Notes: generated from the sequence alone by a model not told the origin. A stretch of 64,000 nt of DNA from Faecalicatena contorta (GCF_039521745.1 NZ_BAAACT010000018.1), one strand, 5' to 3'; positions 53,592 through 63,876 are shown, numbered from the stretch's first letter. Numbers and translations are program-made.

Positions 53592-53815
53592 ATGGTTCAA
53601 AGAAAAAGTATATGCGGTAGTGTTGTAGATTCTGTCCTTGAAAAATCCGAACCAAAGAGTTAAAACCCGGCGATAAGCTACCTGAAAATTCTTCTTATTA
53701 TCATTCTGCAATTGCCTATGCTTTATTAGCACATGACGGAGATAGGGCTGCATCTTCCATGTATGCTCATTTAAATAATGTGGAACAGAATTTTAGCGCA
53801 GCTATGAAAAAATAA
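53592..53815 (+). pseudogene. GntR/FadR-type regulator remnant
   Basis: GGAG precedes ATG 53592. The frame reads MVQRKSICGSVVDSVLEK, then stops; shifting by one base at an A5 tract gives IRTKELKPGDKLPEN, the classic GntR N-terminus. The DNA-binding domain and most of the sensor are then missing. The same frame ends AIAYALLAHDGDRAASSMYA through MKK and a stop, the last helices of an FCD domain. So one base deletion plus an internal deletion of about 450 bp. The rest of the 53485-53903 gap shows nothing else. Confidence 0.65.
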
Positions 53816-53903
53816 ATTTTAACTACCATGATCAATATTTATAGTATCCATTGCTTTCACATAAAAAAGACTCAAAGAAAAACATAGAACAGGAGTACAT
53901 ACA

Positions 53904-55016
53904 ATGCCCGCAATCAGTGTTTTAATGAAACCATCTTCCAGCATGTGCAATATGTCATGTGATTATTGCTTTTACTGCGATGAAGCTCAAAAACGTAATC
54001 AGAAGTCTTATGGATTCATGAGTGAGTATACTCTTAAGAATATCATACGCAAAACCATGCTCCGGGCTGAAGGAATGATCAGCTATGCGTATCAGGGAGG
54101 GGAGCCAACTCTGAGAGGGCTGGAATTTTTTGAAAAAGCTGTTGCCTATCAGAAACAGTATAACAGAAATCAGATTCAAGTAACTAATGCCCTGCAGACT
54201 AATGGATATTCAATTACTGAAGACTGGTGCAGTTTTTTTAAAGAGAACAACTTCCTGATCGGTCTGTCCGTGGACGGCACACCAGACATACACAATACTT
54301 TCCGCCACGATAAAAAGGGGGGAGCTACCTATGCCAGAGTTAATCATGCTGCCGAGTTAATGGACAGGTATGGTGTTGATTACAATATCCTTACGGTCGT
54401 AACCCCGCTTGTTGCCGGCAATATTACAGATATCTATACTGCCTACAGGAAGCGCGGCTGGAATTACCAGCAGTATATTCCCTGCCTGGACCCCTTATAT
54501 GAAGGGCATGAGAATACCCCCTATGCCCTGACCCCTGAAGTATATGGTCAGTTCCTAATTGATCTGTTCTTCCTCTGGTATCGTGACCTGAAGCATCAAA
54601 AACAGCCATATATCCGGCAATTCGAGAATTATATCAGCCTGGCTGCCGGATACATGGCAGAATCCTGCGACCAGCGCGGCGTATGTGGTATTCAGAATGT
54701 AGCCGAGGCGGACGGAAGCATCTATCCCTGTGATTTCTACATGCTGGATGAATATCGTCTTGGGAATTTTAATGAAGACCGGCTGGATCAGATTAATGAG
54801 CGCCGTAAAGAAATCAGGTTTATCGAGCGTTCTCGGATGGTTGATGAAGCATGTCATGAATGCCGCTATTACCGGCTCTGCCGGGGAGGCTGCCAGCGCA
54901 GCAGGGATTATAATCCGGCTGACGGAACCTATAAAAGCTATTTTTGTAAGAGTTTTCAGATGTTTTTTGAAAAATATTATGACACAATCATGAACATTGG
55001 GAAACAGGTATCTTAG
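53904..55016 (+). CDS. Anaerobic sulfatase-maturating enzyme (radical SAM)
   Basis: 370 residues, the usual anSME length. The radical SAM cluster is Cys15, Cys19, Cys22 in CNMSCDYCFYC, with YAYQGGEPTL (SAM binding) and LQTNG. The C-terminal SPASM region has cysteines in CDQRGVCG, YPCDFYMLDEYRLGN (likely catalytic base Asp), CHECRYYRLCRGGC and YFCKSF, for two auxiliary 4Fe-4S clusters. It oxidises the active-site Cys or Ser of sulfatases to formylglycine without oxygen, so it should serve all the sulfatases of the island. AGGAG precedes the ATG. It is the only intact plus-strand gene in this part. Confidence 0.93.
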   Translation: MPAISVLMKPSSSMCNMSCDYCFYCDEAQKRNQKSYGFMSEYTLKNIIRKTMLRAEGMISYAYQGGEPTLRGLEFFEKAVAYQKQYNRNQIQVTNALQTNGYSITEDWCSFFKENNFLIGLSVDGTPDIHNTFRHDKKGGATYARVNHAAELMDRYGVDYNILTVVTPLVAGNITDIYTAYRKRGWNYQQYIPCLDPLYEGHENTPYALTPEVYGQFLIDLFFLWYRDLKHQKQPYIRQFENYISLAAGYMAESCDQRGVCGIQNVAEADGSIYPCDFYMLDEYRLGNFNEDRLDQINERRKEIRFIERSRMVDEACHECRYYRLCRGGCQRSRDYNPADGTYKSYFCKSFQMFFEKYYDTIMNIGKQVS

Positions 55017-55024
55017 ATTATAAA

Positions 55025-55055
55025 CAGCCAGAGAAGCACCATGCTCCTCTGGCTG
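55025..55055. terminator. Bidirectional hairpin between anSME and sulfatase
   Basis: Stem CAGCCAGAG / CTCTGGCTG with inner pairs AGCA and TGCT, between two convergent genes. The T-run is weak on both sides. Confidence 0.6.
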
Positions 55056-55061
55056 GAATCT

Positions 55062-56609
55062 CTATAGGTGCCACCTGGGTTCAAAATATTTTTTCATATT
55101 TGAGTCTGTTAAATAACGTTCATCTGGTTTGAATTGCCCCATGTCTTGAAACAGCAGATATGCGTCAGGGTCATCTGGCATTTCTGCTTTATCGTATTTC
55201 TTCCAATTATCTTGTTCCAACAAATCTGCTTTACCGGCCAGACGATACTGTTGAATTATATAATCTCTCATTTCCCTAGTTTTTTTTACATAAAGAGGAT
55301 TATATGCAAGACTTCTTGTTTCCTTCGGATCTGTTTTTCTGTTAAATAACCATTCCTTCTGATCTGGTGCTGAATAAATATATTTATATTCTTCCGAAAC
55401 TGCCATATACATTGCGTTTTTATCTCTTTGAAACTGCCCAAGTACTATTCTGTGTTCGGACTTGTTTTCTGGAATATTCAAAAGACTTTCCCCATCCATT
55501 TCCAGATCTGTTTGTACATTTGCAAATTGTAAAATTGTCGGCATGATATCCACTAGAGATACTGGAGTATTAATTTTTTCTCCTTTTTTACAAGCAGGGT
55601 ATTTTACTATCATAGGAATACGTGCTGCTGAATCCAAGAAACAACGTTTTCCAAACGAATGGTAATCTCCCAGCATTTCTCCATGATCACTCGTAAAAAT
55701 GATCAATGTATCTTTATATAAGTTATTTTCCTTTAAATAATCTATCATTTTTGAAATATTATAATCTATAAAAGAAATTGATGCATAGTAGTAAGCTTTC
55801 ATCGTTCTTATGAGATTGTTATCAATGCCCTGATCTCTATACTTATATCTATTTTGAAAACGATTCCAAAAACATAATAAACTTTCATAATCATCTGGTA
55901 TTACTGGAGGAGCCATTTCTGCACAACGATATAATTTATTCCATGGAAATGGAGCTACAAATGGTGGATGAGGTCTCTGAAATGAAGTCATCATAAAGAA
56001 AGGGCGCTGCTTGTCTCTATTTTCTAATTGCTGCAAACTTTCATGAACTACCCAAGATGTCTCATCTAACTCTGCCGGCAACTGAGATGGCTGCGGAATA
56101 TAATACATTTCGCTGTTTTCTCCTTTTGGAGATCCTACATGTCCAAATCCATTCTCTCTTACATACGTTTCATAATCGTCGTCTGTTCTTGTTTCACTTG
56201 TCGATCTTTTTTCAAATCCCCAATGATCATAAATATCATTATTTGTTCCTAACAGTGATTCTAAATCTTGTTCTTCAGTACATACAGAACGATCACGCTT
56301 AATTGTAAAATGCATTTTTCCAATCCCTAATGTCTGGTAGCCATTATCAGATAAAACTTCTATAAAACTTTTTCTATAATTAGAACTTTCATTATCTACA
56401 CAATCTGTAATATATGGCATACGGCCTGTTACCATTGCATGTCTGGCTGGCACACACACGGGACATGGCGAGAAGGCATTGGTATAACTTACCCCCTCTT
56501 TAACTAGTTCGTCCAATGTAGGTGTTTTTATAATTGGATTTCCAAGAGCCGCTATTGTGTCATATCTTTGTTGATCTGTAAAAATCAAAAGTATATTTTT
56601 CCCCTGCAT
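55062..56609 (-). CDS. Sulfatase (S1 family, Cys type), cytoplasmic
   Basis: 515 residues. Metal site FTDQQRYDT, maturation motif C52-V-P-A-R with MVTGR, GIGKMHFT and FTSDHGEMLGDYHSFGKR. No signal peptide. AAAGGAGG precedes the ATG. It is the last gene of the operon that starts with the 61.5-62.4 kb permeases and the GH106-like hydrolase. Choline-sulfatase/phosphonate-hydrolase-like relatives share this motif style; a sugar sulfate is likelier here. Confidence 0.92.
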   Translation of the reverse strand: MQGKNILLIFTDQQRYDTIAALGNPIIKTPTLDELVKEGVSYTNAFSPCPVCVPARHAMVTGRMPYITDCVDNESSNYRKSFIEVLSDNGYQTLGIGKMHFTIKRDRSVCTEEQDLESLLGTNNDIYDHWGFEKRSTSETRTDDDYETYVRENGFGHVGSPKGENSEMYYIPQPSQLPAELDETSWVVHESLQQLENRDKQRPFFMMTSFQRPHPPFVAPFPWNKLYRCAEMAPPVIPDDYESLLCFWNRFQNRYKYRDQGIDNNLIRTMKAYYYASISFIDYNISKMIDYLKENNLYKDTLIIFTSDHGEMLGDYHSFGKRCFLDSAARIPMIVKYPACKKGEKINTPVSLVDIMPTILQFANVQTDLEMDGESLLNIPENKSEHRIVLGQFQRDKNAMYMAVSEEYKYIYSAPDQKEWLFNRKTDPKETRSLAYNPLYVKKTREMRDYIIQQYRLAGKADLLEQDNWKKYDKAEMPDDPDAYLLFQDMGQFKPDERYLTDSNMKKYFEPRWHL

Positions 56610-56626
56610 AATGTAACCTCCTTTGT

Positions 56627-58024
56627 CTATTCAATTATTGGACTTCTATTAAAATAATTTTGACTCCTGTTAAATTCATCCAAGTTTGCATGTTTTACTA
56701 TAAACTGAAATCCCTCCAACAATTCATCATTTTTTTCTATATGACTTTTCAACATCCGCCACAACTCATTTTTAATATTTTCATATTCATCACTAATAGC
56801 AAGATTAACTTTTTGAAAAGGATCATTAATATTATCATATAACAACCAGTTCTTGTTAGATGCGGTTACTGCATACGTGTACTGCTTAGTTCGAATCGCT
56901 CTCCATTCAGTTCCACCCTTATCCCCCCAATTATGGGCTGGAAAGTATTCACATATGTAAGCACTATCATAACTTCTTGCATTTGGATTGAGCAATAGTT
57001 CGTGCAAATCCATTCCGTCTGTTGCTGTTGGAAATTGTTTTCCGATCAATCCGGCAATTGTAACTGGTAAATCATTTAAACCTATCAATTCATCACACAC
57101 ACCACAGTACGTATGCCCTTTCCAATAAACGATTAATGGAATTGCGATAGACTCTTCAAATGGTACTTGTTTGTCCAATAATCCCTGGCTTCCTAACATA
57201 TCTCCATGATCTGAAGTATATAAAATGATTGTATTTTCCAATTGTCCAGTTTCTTTCAACAACGATAGTAGTTTTCCTATTTGATCATCAATAGCAGATA
57301 TATGTCCATAATATCCTTTTGCATTTTCCCGATACTCATCTGTATCAAAGTATTCATTTAAATTTAATTCTCTTTGTATTTTAAATAAAATTTTATCTTT
57401 TGCATTTTCTCTCAACGGAATATCCTTATCTTTATATAGTTCAAGATATGATTCGACAATATCTTGATGTGGATCATGAGGAGTAGCAAAAGATAGATAA
57501 AGGGCCCATGGTTGTTCTTGAGTTCCATTTCTTCTTATAAATTCACTCGCCAGATCTCCAAATATTACCGGTTCATAGCCATCTACTTTGTGCTTTATAT
57601 CTTGTTCATCATAGTAATAGCACTTAAGATACTTATGATTACAATTATGTACTTTCCATTCTTGAAATCCCAAACGTCTCCCCTTAGGTATAGCCTGGTC
57701 ACGTGGAACACCATTCAAATGCCATTTTCCAATATATCCTGTATGATAACCTGCTTCATTTAATACATCCGCAATGCTTGTACAATTAGAATCAATTGCC
57801 ATATCATTCATTAAAGCGCCATGCTTGTTTGGATATAATCCTGTTAACATAGTTCCTCTTGCTGGCACACATACAGGTGAATTGGAAACACAATGGTTAA
57901 AACGTACACCAATACTTGAAAGCCTGTCTAAATTAGGAGTAGAGACAAGATTATGCCCATAACACCCTAAATCAAATTTTCTGTGTTGGTCTGAAAAAAT
58001 ATACAATATATTTGGGTTATTCAT
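56627..58024 (-). CDS. Sulfatase (S1 family, Cys type), cytoplasmic
   Basis: 465 residues. Metal site FSDQHRKFDLGCYGHN, maturation motif C52-V-P-A-R with MLTGLYP, YIGKWHLNG and YTSDHGDMLGSQGLLDK. No signal peptide. A weak AGGAAT ribosome site precedes the ATG. It lies 17 bases before the next sulfatase and 15 after the GH106-like gene, so the three are tightly co-transcribed. Confidence 0.92.
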   Translation of the reverse strand: MNNPNILYIFSDQHRKFDLGCYGHNLVSTPNLDRLSSIGVRFNHCVSNSPVCVPARGTMLTGLYPNKHGALMNDMAIDSNCTSIADVLNEAGYHTGYIGKWHLNGVPRDQAIPKGRRLGFQEWKVHNCNHKYLKCYYYDEQDIKHKVDGYEPVIFGDLASEFIRRNGTQEQPWALYLSFATPHDPHQDIVESYLELYKDKDIPLRENAKDKILFKIQRELNLNEYFDTDEYRENAKGYYGHISAIDDQIGKLLSLLKETGQLENTIILYTSDHGDMLGSQGLLDKQVPFEESIAIPLIVYWKGHTYCGVCDELIGLNDLPVTIAGLIGKQFPTATDGMDLHELLLNPNARSYDSAYICEYFPAHNWGDKGGTEWRAIRTKQYTYAVTASNKNWLLYDNINDPFQKVNLAISDEYENIKNELWRMLKSHIEKNDELLEGFQFIVKHANLDEFNRSQNYFNRSPIIE

Positions 58025-58038
58025 TTTATTCCTACTTT

Positions 58039-60663
58039 CTAATCTACCGATATAATCTTAACCGGTCCCAATAATCCTGATGGCTCTTGTACCATGGATC
58101 GGTCAAAATAATTATTGCCTTTTTCCTTCACAAATGTATTTACCACTACAATTTCAAGTAAATTTTCAGTTTCAATATATTCCGTAACATCAAAATGATA
58201 AGGCGGTGCAATCTTGCAACCTATAAATTTTCCATTTAAAGTTACACTACATATTTCATAAGCCTCTCCCAGATATAAATATGTAAATGCTCTTATCTGT
58301 TCTGGATTCACATTAAATTTTTTCCGATAAGATATACTTCCTGAATACTCCGGATATAAATCAAAAGATGAAAGATTCCTCAATGTTGTTAGCCTTTCTA
58401 TATACTCTTTTCCTTGTTTTTGATTCAGCCAAATACTCCAACCATCATTCAACATCATTTCATAGCCACTTGGAGACGCTGGGATTTGTTTTTGCTCTAC
58501 GCCAATATTTGCATTCATATCTATAATAAACAAGGACTGGTATGGGCTCAATTCAATTCGATATGTATTATCCTCTCCATCCACCTTTTCAAGTGTATAG
58601 ATTCTATTTTCCATTGCATCATAAGCAGTCCAATTTCCCCTTTGAGGAAATGTAACACAATTTGTACTTATACCCTCTGTGTCTTCATTTGTGACAAAAT
58701 ATATTTGTTGTTGCTCTTTTTCATAATGATATACTCTGAAATACGGATCATACTTTTCTAAAACCACATCAAACATAGAATTTTTTCTCATATATGTAAT
58801 AAGTGTACCAAACTCACAAACTTGAATATCAGACTCCGTTAACGCAGAAAGAAGTGCCGTATCTTTTTGATAATAAATCCTTTCCGGATATGCGTCTATA
58901 AATATTACCGGCAATTTTTCTCTTGAAAATCTTAAAATTGTATGTAGAAATTCTTCTGTAATACACTGCATATGTGGTATGATCAACACATCAAATCTTT
59001 CTTGATTAATACACAATTTTTCATCTATGATTTTACTTCTTTTCACATCAATCAGATAGTCTATTGGTACAATATCAGAATCTATTTGTCGTTCTGCCAA
59101 TATTCGTACCACTTTTTCAAACGGCTGATATTCTCCCCCCCATTCAGCCTCTGCATGATATACAATTGCAGCATTTGCATAATGCACTCCCTTAGATAGT
59201 AACCCACAGACACGATTGGCATAAGCAGCCCAAATATGAAAATACTCCCACTGTGGATTATTCCCATTCGCATAAAAGTGTGGCGGACAATCTGCATCTG
59301 GATATTTTGGAGAAAATGCATGTGGTACTAATAAATTTATTCCTCTTACTGCCACATGATCTGTCAGCCATTTCATGAATTTTAATCCCATCTGCCATCC
59401 ATATGCTCCAAATATCTCGCATAATGCAATACCATCTTTCTTTTCATCCAAATGTGCACAAGATGAAGTCATCTTTGAAATTCCCCAATAGAAAAACTCT
59501 GCATTTAAATAACCAAAGGGTGTGGTAAATCTTCCTTCTATATGTTTTGGCCACACCTGATAAACAAGATCCATACCCGCACTATCCATTCCTTCCATAA
59601 CTCGGAAAAAATGACCTGCTCCATATCCAAGCCTCGCATGTGCTCCATTGTCTTCTACTAAGTGTCCTATATACTTCACATTATGATTTCTGCACCAATC
59701 TCCTAATTGCATCGTGAAATTTTCTGCAAACAATCTGCTTACTACATTCATATAGCAATAATGTATATCATGACACATAGCATCTTCATTACTCCACAAT
59801 AGCGGAAGGTATTTTATGATATCTCTACCGAATTCTTTACTTAACATATCTAGCAAGCCATCAGTGTATGGATAAACTACGCCTGTCTTCCACATGATAT
59901 TTTCATATCCAGCCACATTACCAAATCTGGGTTCGTCACTAAAAAATCCTTTCATTGTATTCCCAAACTCTTGTGCATAACGTTTATAATGCTCTTCATA
60001 GATTATCTCAATATACTTTGCAACCGCGTTTTTACTCAACGGGTCAACATAATCTCTTGTCCACTCTTCTCCGCCATGGTGAGTTATCGTTATTATAAAG
60101 ATTCTCCAACTACCTTCTTCTAAATGTAATTCTATTTTCCCATCATGCACTTCATCTGTTAAATCTCGAATTGTATCTATTTCCAGACTTTCTGTTCCAT
60201 TTCTTCTTTTAGCAAGAAGAACGCTTACCAATTCCTCTGGTTGATTATCCAAAAGATTATGTACTCCTTCTGCTTTGCTCGCTTCTATCCAAGCACCTAC
60301 ATTAATTGTTGCATTTCTTCTGGGTCCCATCACATCAATATGGTGTTCTGCCAAATACGTTTTCAAATACTCCGGATACAATTCTTTCATTTTACCTGCG
60401 CCAATCCCACTAGGATAAGAACTATCATCAAATATCCAGACTTCCATCTTTCTTTTTTTTGCTTCCCCAATTATGATATCCAGATCACGCCACCAACCAT
60501 AGCTGAGATAATCCGGATGCGGGCGGGCTTCGACAATAAATCCCCCTACTCCATTGTCGTGCATTTGTTTTATTTCTTCTATCAAAACTTCCTTGAATTC
60601 ACCATGTTGCCAAAACAAAGGTCGCAAATAACTTTTTTCATTATTAAACTGCAATATATTCAT
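58039..60663 (-). CDS. Large GH106-like glycoside hydrolase, cytoplasmic
   Basis: 874 residues from ATG 60663 (AAAGGAT seven bases upstream); the longer frame would run into the permease gene and is rejected. The N-terminal barrel starts FNNEKSYLRPLFWQHGEF and contains GGFIVEARP, MEVWIFDDSSYPSG and GFFSDEPRFGN. The middle has HLVEDNGAHARLGYG and the C-terminus is a GH2-type sugar-binding sandwich (LNDGWSIWLN, SYRKKFNV, VTLNGKFIG). This layout is that of GH106 alpha-L-rhamnosidases and uncharacterised relatives. Substrate unclear. It is in one operon with two permeases and two sulfatases. Confidence 0.65.
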   Translation of the reverse strand: MNILQFNNEKSYLRPLFWQHGEFKEVLIEEIKQMHDNGVGGFIVEARPHPDYLSYGWWRDLDIIIGEAKKRKMEVWIFDDSSYPSGIGAGKMKELYPEYLKTYLAEHHIDVMGPRRNATINVGAWIEASKAEGVHNLLDNQPEELVSVLLAKRRNGTESLEIDTIRDLTDEVHDGKIELHLEEGSWRIFIITITHHGGEEWTRDYVDPLSKNAVAKYIEIIYEEHYKRYAQEFGNTMKGFFSDEPRFGNVAGYENIMWKTGVVYPYTDGLLDMLSKEFGRDIIKYLPLLWSNEDAMCHDIHYCYMNVVSRLFAENFTMQLGDWCRNHNVKYIGHLVEDNGAHARLGYGAGHFFRVMEGMDSAGMDLVYQVWPKHIEGRFTTPFGYLNAEFFYWGISKMTSSCAHLDEKKDGIALCEIFGAYGWQMGLKFMKWLTDHVAVRGINLLVPHAFSPKYPDADCPPHFYANGNNPQWEYFHIWAAYANRVCGLLSKGVHYANAAIVYHAEAEWGGEYQPFEKVVRILAERQIDSDIVPIDYLIDVKRSKIIDEKLCINQERFDVLIIPHMQCITEEFLHTILRFSREKLPVIFIDAYPERIYYQKDTALLSALTESDIQVCEFGTLITYMRKNSMFDVVLEKYDPYFRVYHYEKEQQQIYFVTNEDTEGISTNCVTFPQRGNWTAYDAMENRIYTLEKVDGEDNTYRIELSPYQSLFIIDMNANIGVEQKQIPASPSGYEMMLNDGWSIWLNQKQGKEYIERLTTLRNLSSFDLYPEYSGSISYRKKFNVNPEQIRAFTYLYLGEAYEICSVTLNGKFIGCKIAPPYHFDVTEYIETENLLEIVVVNTFVKEKGNNYFDRSMVQEPSGLLGPVKIISVD

Positions 60664-60668
60664 ATTTT

Positions 60669-61514
60669 TTATCCTTTCACCCCACCACTTGTTAATCCTG
60701 AAACAAAATACTTTTGTGCAAAAGCAAACAAAACAAATAATGGAATCAGTACCATAACGATAGCTGCACATAATAATGGCCAGTTTGTACCATACATTCC
60801 CTGGAAATTTAATAATCCCACTGTAATCTGAATCCCTTTTGAGCTTGCAATTGTTGAGAGTTGTGCCCACATCAATTCCCCCCATGCAAAACTAAAATTC
60901 ATAACCACGCATGTTAAAATTGAACTCTTCATCAATGGCAAAACTATTTTAACCATTGTATTCAATTCTGTACTGCCGTCAATACGTGCTGCTTCTAACA
61001 ATTCTACAGGTATAGACATAAAAAAGTTTTTCATAATGATAATAGTTCCAGGTAAACACCATCCCACATATGCTACTATCTGCGGTAAATATGTAACATC
61101 CGTAATTCCTAGTTTGGAGCATATCATAAATAATGGAATAATATTAGACTCTTGCGGCAAAATTTGAAATGCATATAAAAATAGCACAACAATTTCTGCA
61201 CCTTTGATTTTCAATCTTGCCAAAGCATACGCACACATGATAGAACATATCTGTACCAAGCATAAAGTAACTAATGTTATTACAATACTATTGAATAAAT
61301 ATTCACCAACATGCCCAATTGAAAATGCTTCAATATAATTTTCAATTCTGAACACGGTTGGAAAAGACCAAATATTTTCATAAAATTCCTTCATGCTTTT
61401 GAACGATGTTGTTAAAGAAAAATAAAGTGGTAAAATAAATACAATAGATAACGAAATCAGCAACAAACGAACAATCAAATTTGTTTTATTTATTTTTTTT
61501 GATTTAGAATTCAT
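60669..61514 (-). CDS. Sugar ABC transporter permease, MalG type
   Basis: About 281 residues with six membrane segments, the EAA loop (ELLEAARIDGSTELNTM) and the C-terminus QKYFVSGLTSGGVKG. ATG 61514 has AAAGAG eight bases upstream and overlaps the MalF-type gene; GTG 61523 is the alternative. It ends six bases before the GH106-like start. Confidence 0.92.
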   Translation of the reverse strand: MNSKSKKINKTNLIVRLLLISLSIVFILPLYFSLTTSFKSMKEFYENIWSFPTVFRIENYIEAFSIGHVGEYLFNSIVITLVTLCLVQICSIMCAYALARLKIKGAEIVVLFLYAFQILPQESNIIPLFMICSKLGITDVTYLPQIVAYVGWCLPGTIIIMKNFFMSIPVELLEAARIDGSTELNTMVKIVLPLMKSSILTCVVMNFSFAWGELMWAQLSTIASSKGIQITVGLLNFQGMYGTNWPLLCAAIVMVLIPLFVLFAFAQKYFVSGLTSGGVKG

Positions 61515-62397
61515 ACGTTTCACTCTTTAATACCTTTCTTCCACTAATAACAACAAACATAACTACAACTGTAAAAATCACTCCAAGAGCAGAACTCACG
61601 CCAAATTTGTTATATGTAAATGCTGTTTTAATCATATTAATTGGTGTTGTTTCCGACGCATTTCCCGGCCCCCCCTGGGTCATTGCGTATACCAAACCAT
61701 AAGATTTGAATCCCCAGATTAACATTAAAGAACATGCCATATTAATAGTAGGTTTTGCAAGCGGAAGAATAATCCCCTTGATTTCCTGAAACCAAGTAGC
61801 TCCATCCAAATTCGCTGATTCAAACAAACTATTTGGTATGGTCAAGATTGATGTATACACAAACATCATAATCATACCACTAAATCTCCAACCTTGAACT
61901 ATTCCGATAACCCAAAGTACGGTCTTTGGATCTGATAACCAGGCATGTGTCAACGATCCTAAGTGTAATAATTCCAGAATTTGATTCAACAATCCTTTTG
62001 TTGGTGACAATACAAAGACAAACAGCAATCCAACCACACTCATTGGCATAATACTTGGCAAAAAGAAAATAAAGCGAAATACAGAGCCTTCTCTTCTGCT
62101 TAGTCTATGGATAAAAAGTGCCAAAGTAATCCCCAGCACCATTGCAACTACGGTAGCTACAGCAGCTACAAAAATAGATTTCCACAATGTATCCATATAC
62201 TTCGCATCTTGAAATATAGTAAAATAATTATCCAGCCCTAAAAACGTCATTGGCTGATTCACACTCCATGACGAGAGAGACAGCGCAATATTCCAAAATA
62301 ACGGAATCACAACTACAAAACATATCATTAACATAGCCGGTAGCATAAATAACATTCCTAAACTACTGATTTTCCAATCCAGTTTACTTCTTTTCAC
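61504..62397 (-). CDS. Sugar ABC transporter permease, MalF type
   Basis: 297 residues, six to seven membrane segments, with the EAA loop (LFESANLDGATWFQEI) and GGPGNASET. The start is GTG 62397 with AAAGGAT upstream. It heads the third import operon. No solute-binding protein gene is next to it; the orphan binding protein at 42340-43632, or one beyond the window, may serve it. The upstream gap (62398-62525) is A/T-rich and should contain the promoter. Confidence 0.9.
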   Translation of the reverse strand: MKRSKLDWKISSLGMLFMLPAMLMICFVVVIPLFWNIALSLSSWSVNQPMTFLGLDNYFTIFQDAKYMDTLWKSIFVAAVATVVAMVLGITLALFIHRLSRREGSVFRFIFFLPSIMPMSVVGLLFVFVLSPTKGLLNQILELLHLGSLTHAWLSDPKTVLWVIGIVQGWRFSGMIMMFVYTSILTIPNSLFESANLDGATWFQEIKGIILPLAKPTINMACSLMLIWGFKSYGLVYAMTQGGPGNASETTPINMIKTAFTYNKFGVSSALGVIFTVVVMFVVISGRKVLKSETYEF

Positions 62398-62525
62398 TTT
62401 ACAATCATCCTTTCTTAAATCCTTTTTTCTTTTATTATATCAATACCTTTACTAATACAACTTATAAATTTCTACAATTTGTGATTAAATTCTATAATAA
62501 AAAAGCGGAATAACCCACGCTTAAT

Positions 62526-63875
62526 TTATATTTTTTTATAATGATTTCGTTTTTTTGAAGGTGAAACGCCTTCTATTTTCTTAAATACTTGTGTAAAATA
62601 AATGTAGTTGGTGTATCCGACATATTCGGAGATTTCACTAAGCAACATATCCGAATTTTCCATCAAATCTTTTGCTCTCTTAATTCTCAACACATTTATA
62701 TATTCACTAAAGCTCATTCCAATTTCTTTTTTAAATAATGCGCTGAAATAGTTTGGTGTTTTCTCTATATATTGTGATACACTTTCAACTGAAATTGGTT
62801 TTCTATAATTATCTGAAATATATATCAAAGCTTTGCTAATATTTTTACTGTATTTTTTTATATTTCTTTCTGCACATTTATTGTAGTATTCCATAATCCA
62901 ATTCTTCCAGAACTTTATAACATCCTGGAGAAAATTCAAATTACTAATTTGTTCATTAAATTGTATAATATCAATAATTATCGCTTGGTTTTCCTGATTT
63001 TCACTAATTTGCTTCAGCATAATATCTTTCATAAAATCACTTATTTCATTTTTGATTTCTGCTTTTGAAGAACGCCTCTCAAATTTCCAAAAATTTTCAA
63101 ACTTATCTAGTATTTTATTTATCTCTATCAAATTCATATCTGTAAACATTAATAAAAATTCATTTTTTAAATTATTAAGCGAATTTTCTACTTCACAAGA
63201 TACAGGAGCTACTTCAGTTATAAGATATATACTTCCTGGCCCATCATAGAACTTATCCTCTATAACGACTTTCAACCGCTGAAATATATTGTATATTTCT
63301 TTAACTGTAGTTATATTTGAAATAGCCGCTGATAAAGTTGTACAATTATCGTTATAATAATTTGCATGTTCAATACTTTTCTTTACCAAATACTGAGTAT
63401 TTATAGAAAATATATAAGAAGCATTAACCGCCGCAGCCATTATACAGATTCCTTCAGAATATTCCCACAATATCAAGTTGACTTTTTCTTTTAATTCATT
63501 TTTTATATTTTCCAATTGTTTTGTTATATTATTATCTAAACTATCGTAGTTATCAATTTCCAATAAGCTAATAATGATTCTCTGTTTTCTATCGATATTA
63601 TACATATTTTGAAAATAATAAATGAGATCTTTTTTCTTTGCAGAACTATTAAGCATTTCAAATGTTTTCTTTGCCCTAGTGCTTTGCTCAATCTCATTAA
63701 TTAATACCTGCTGTCTCGATTCATCCAAAATCTGATCTATCACTTTTAATACAAGGTTCTTTAGTTTTTCATTGTTAACAGGTTTCAATTCATAATCAAC
63801 CGCCCCCATTCTCATAGCTTGAACAACATATTCAAAATCAGCATAACCGCTGATAAAAATAATTTTTAAATTATT
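62526..63875 (-). pseudogene. YesN-type response regulator truncated by an IS
   Basis: The C-terminal double AraC HTH is intact (ISVESVSQYIEKTPNYFSALFKKE, LLSEISEYVGYTNYIYFTQVFKKIEG), as is a helical middle. The receiver domain retains only its second half: KIIFISGYADFEYVV, MRMGAVDYELKPV. Upstream the frame hits TGA at 63876-63878, where the IS sequence starts. The first half, with the phosphoacceptor Asp, is missing. An internal ATG at 63815 could start a 429-residue product with DNA-binding ability but no phosphorelay control. It lies upstream of the third import operon, its presumed target. Confidence 0.8.
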
Positions 63876-63876
63876 T

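Noticed and set aside
53556..53753. 65-codon minus-strand frame opposite the GntR remnant
   Set aside because: The opposite strand encodes clear GntR pieces; this frame is a shadow of them.
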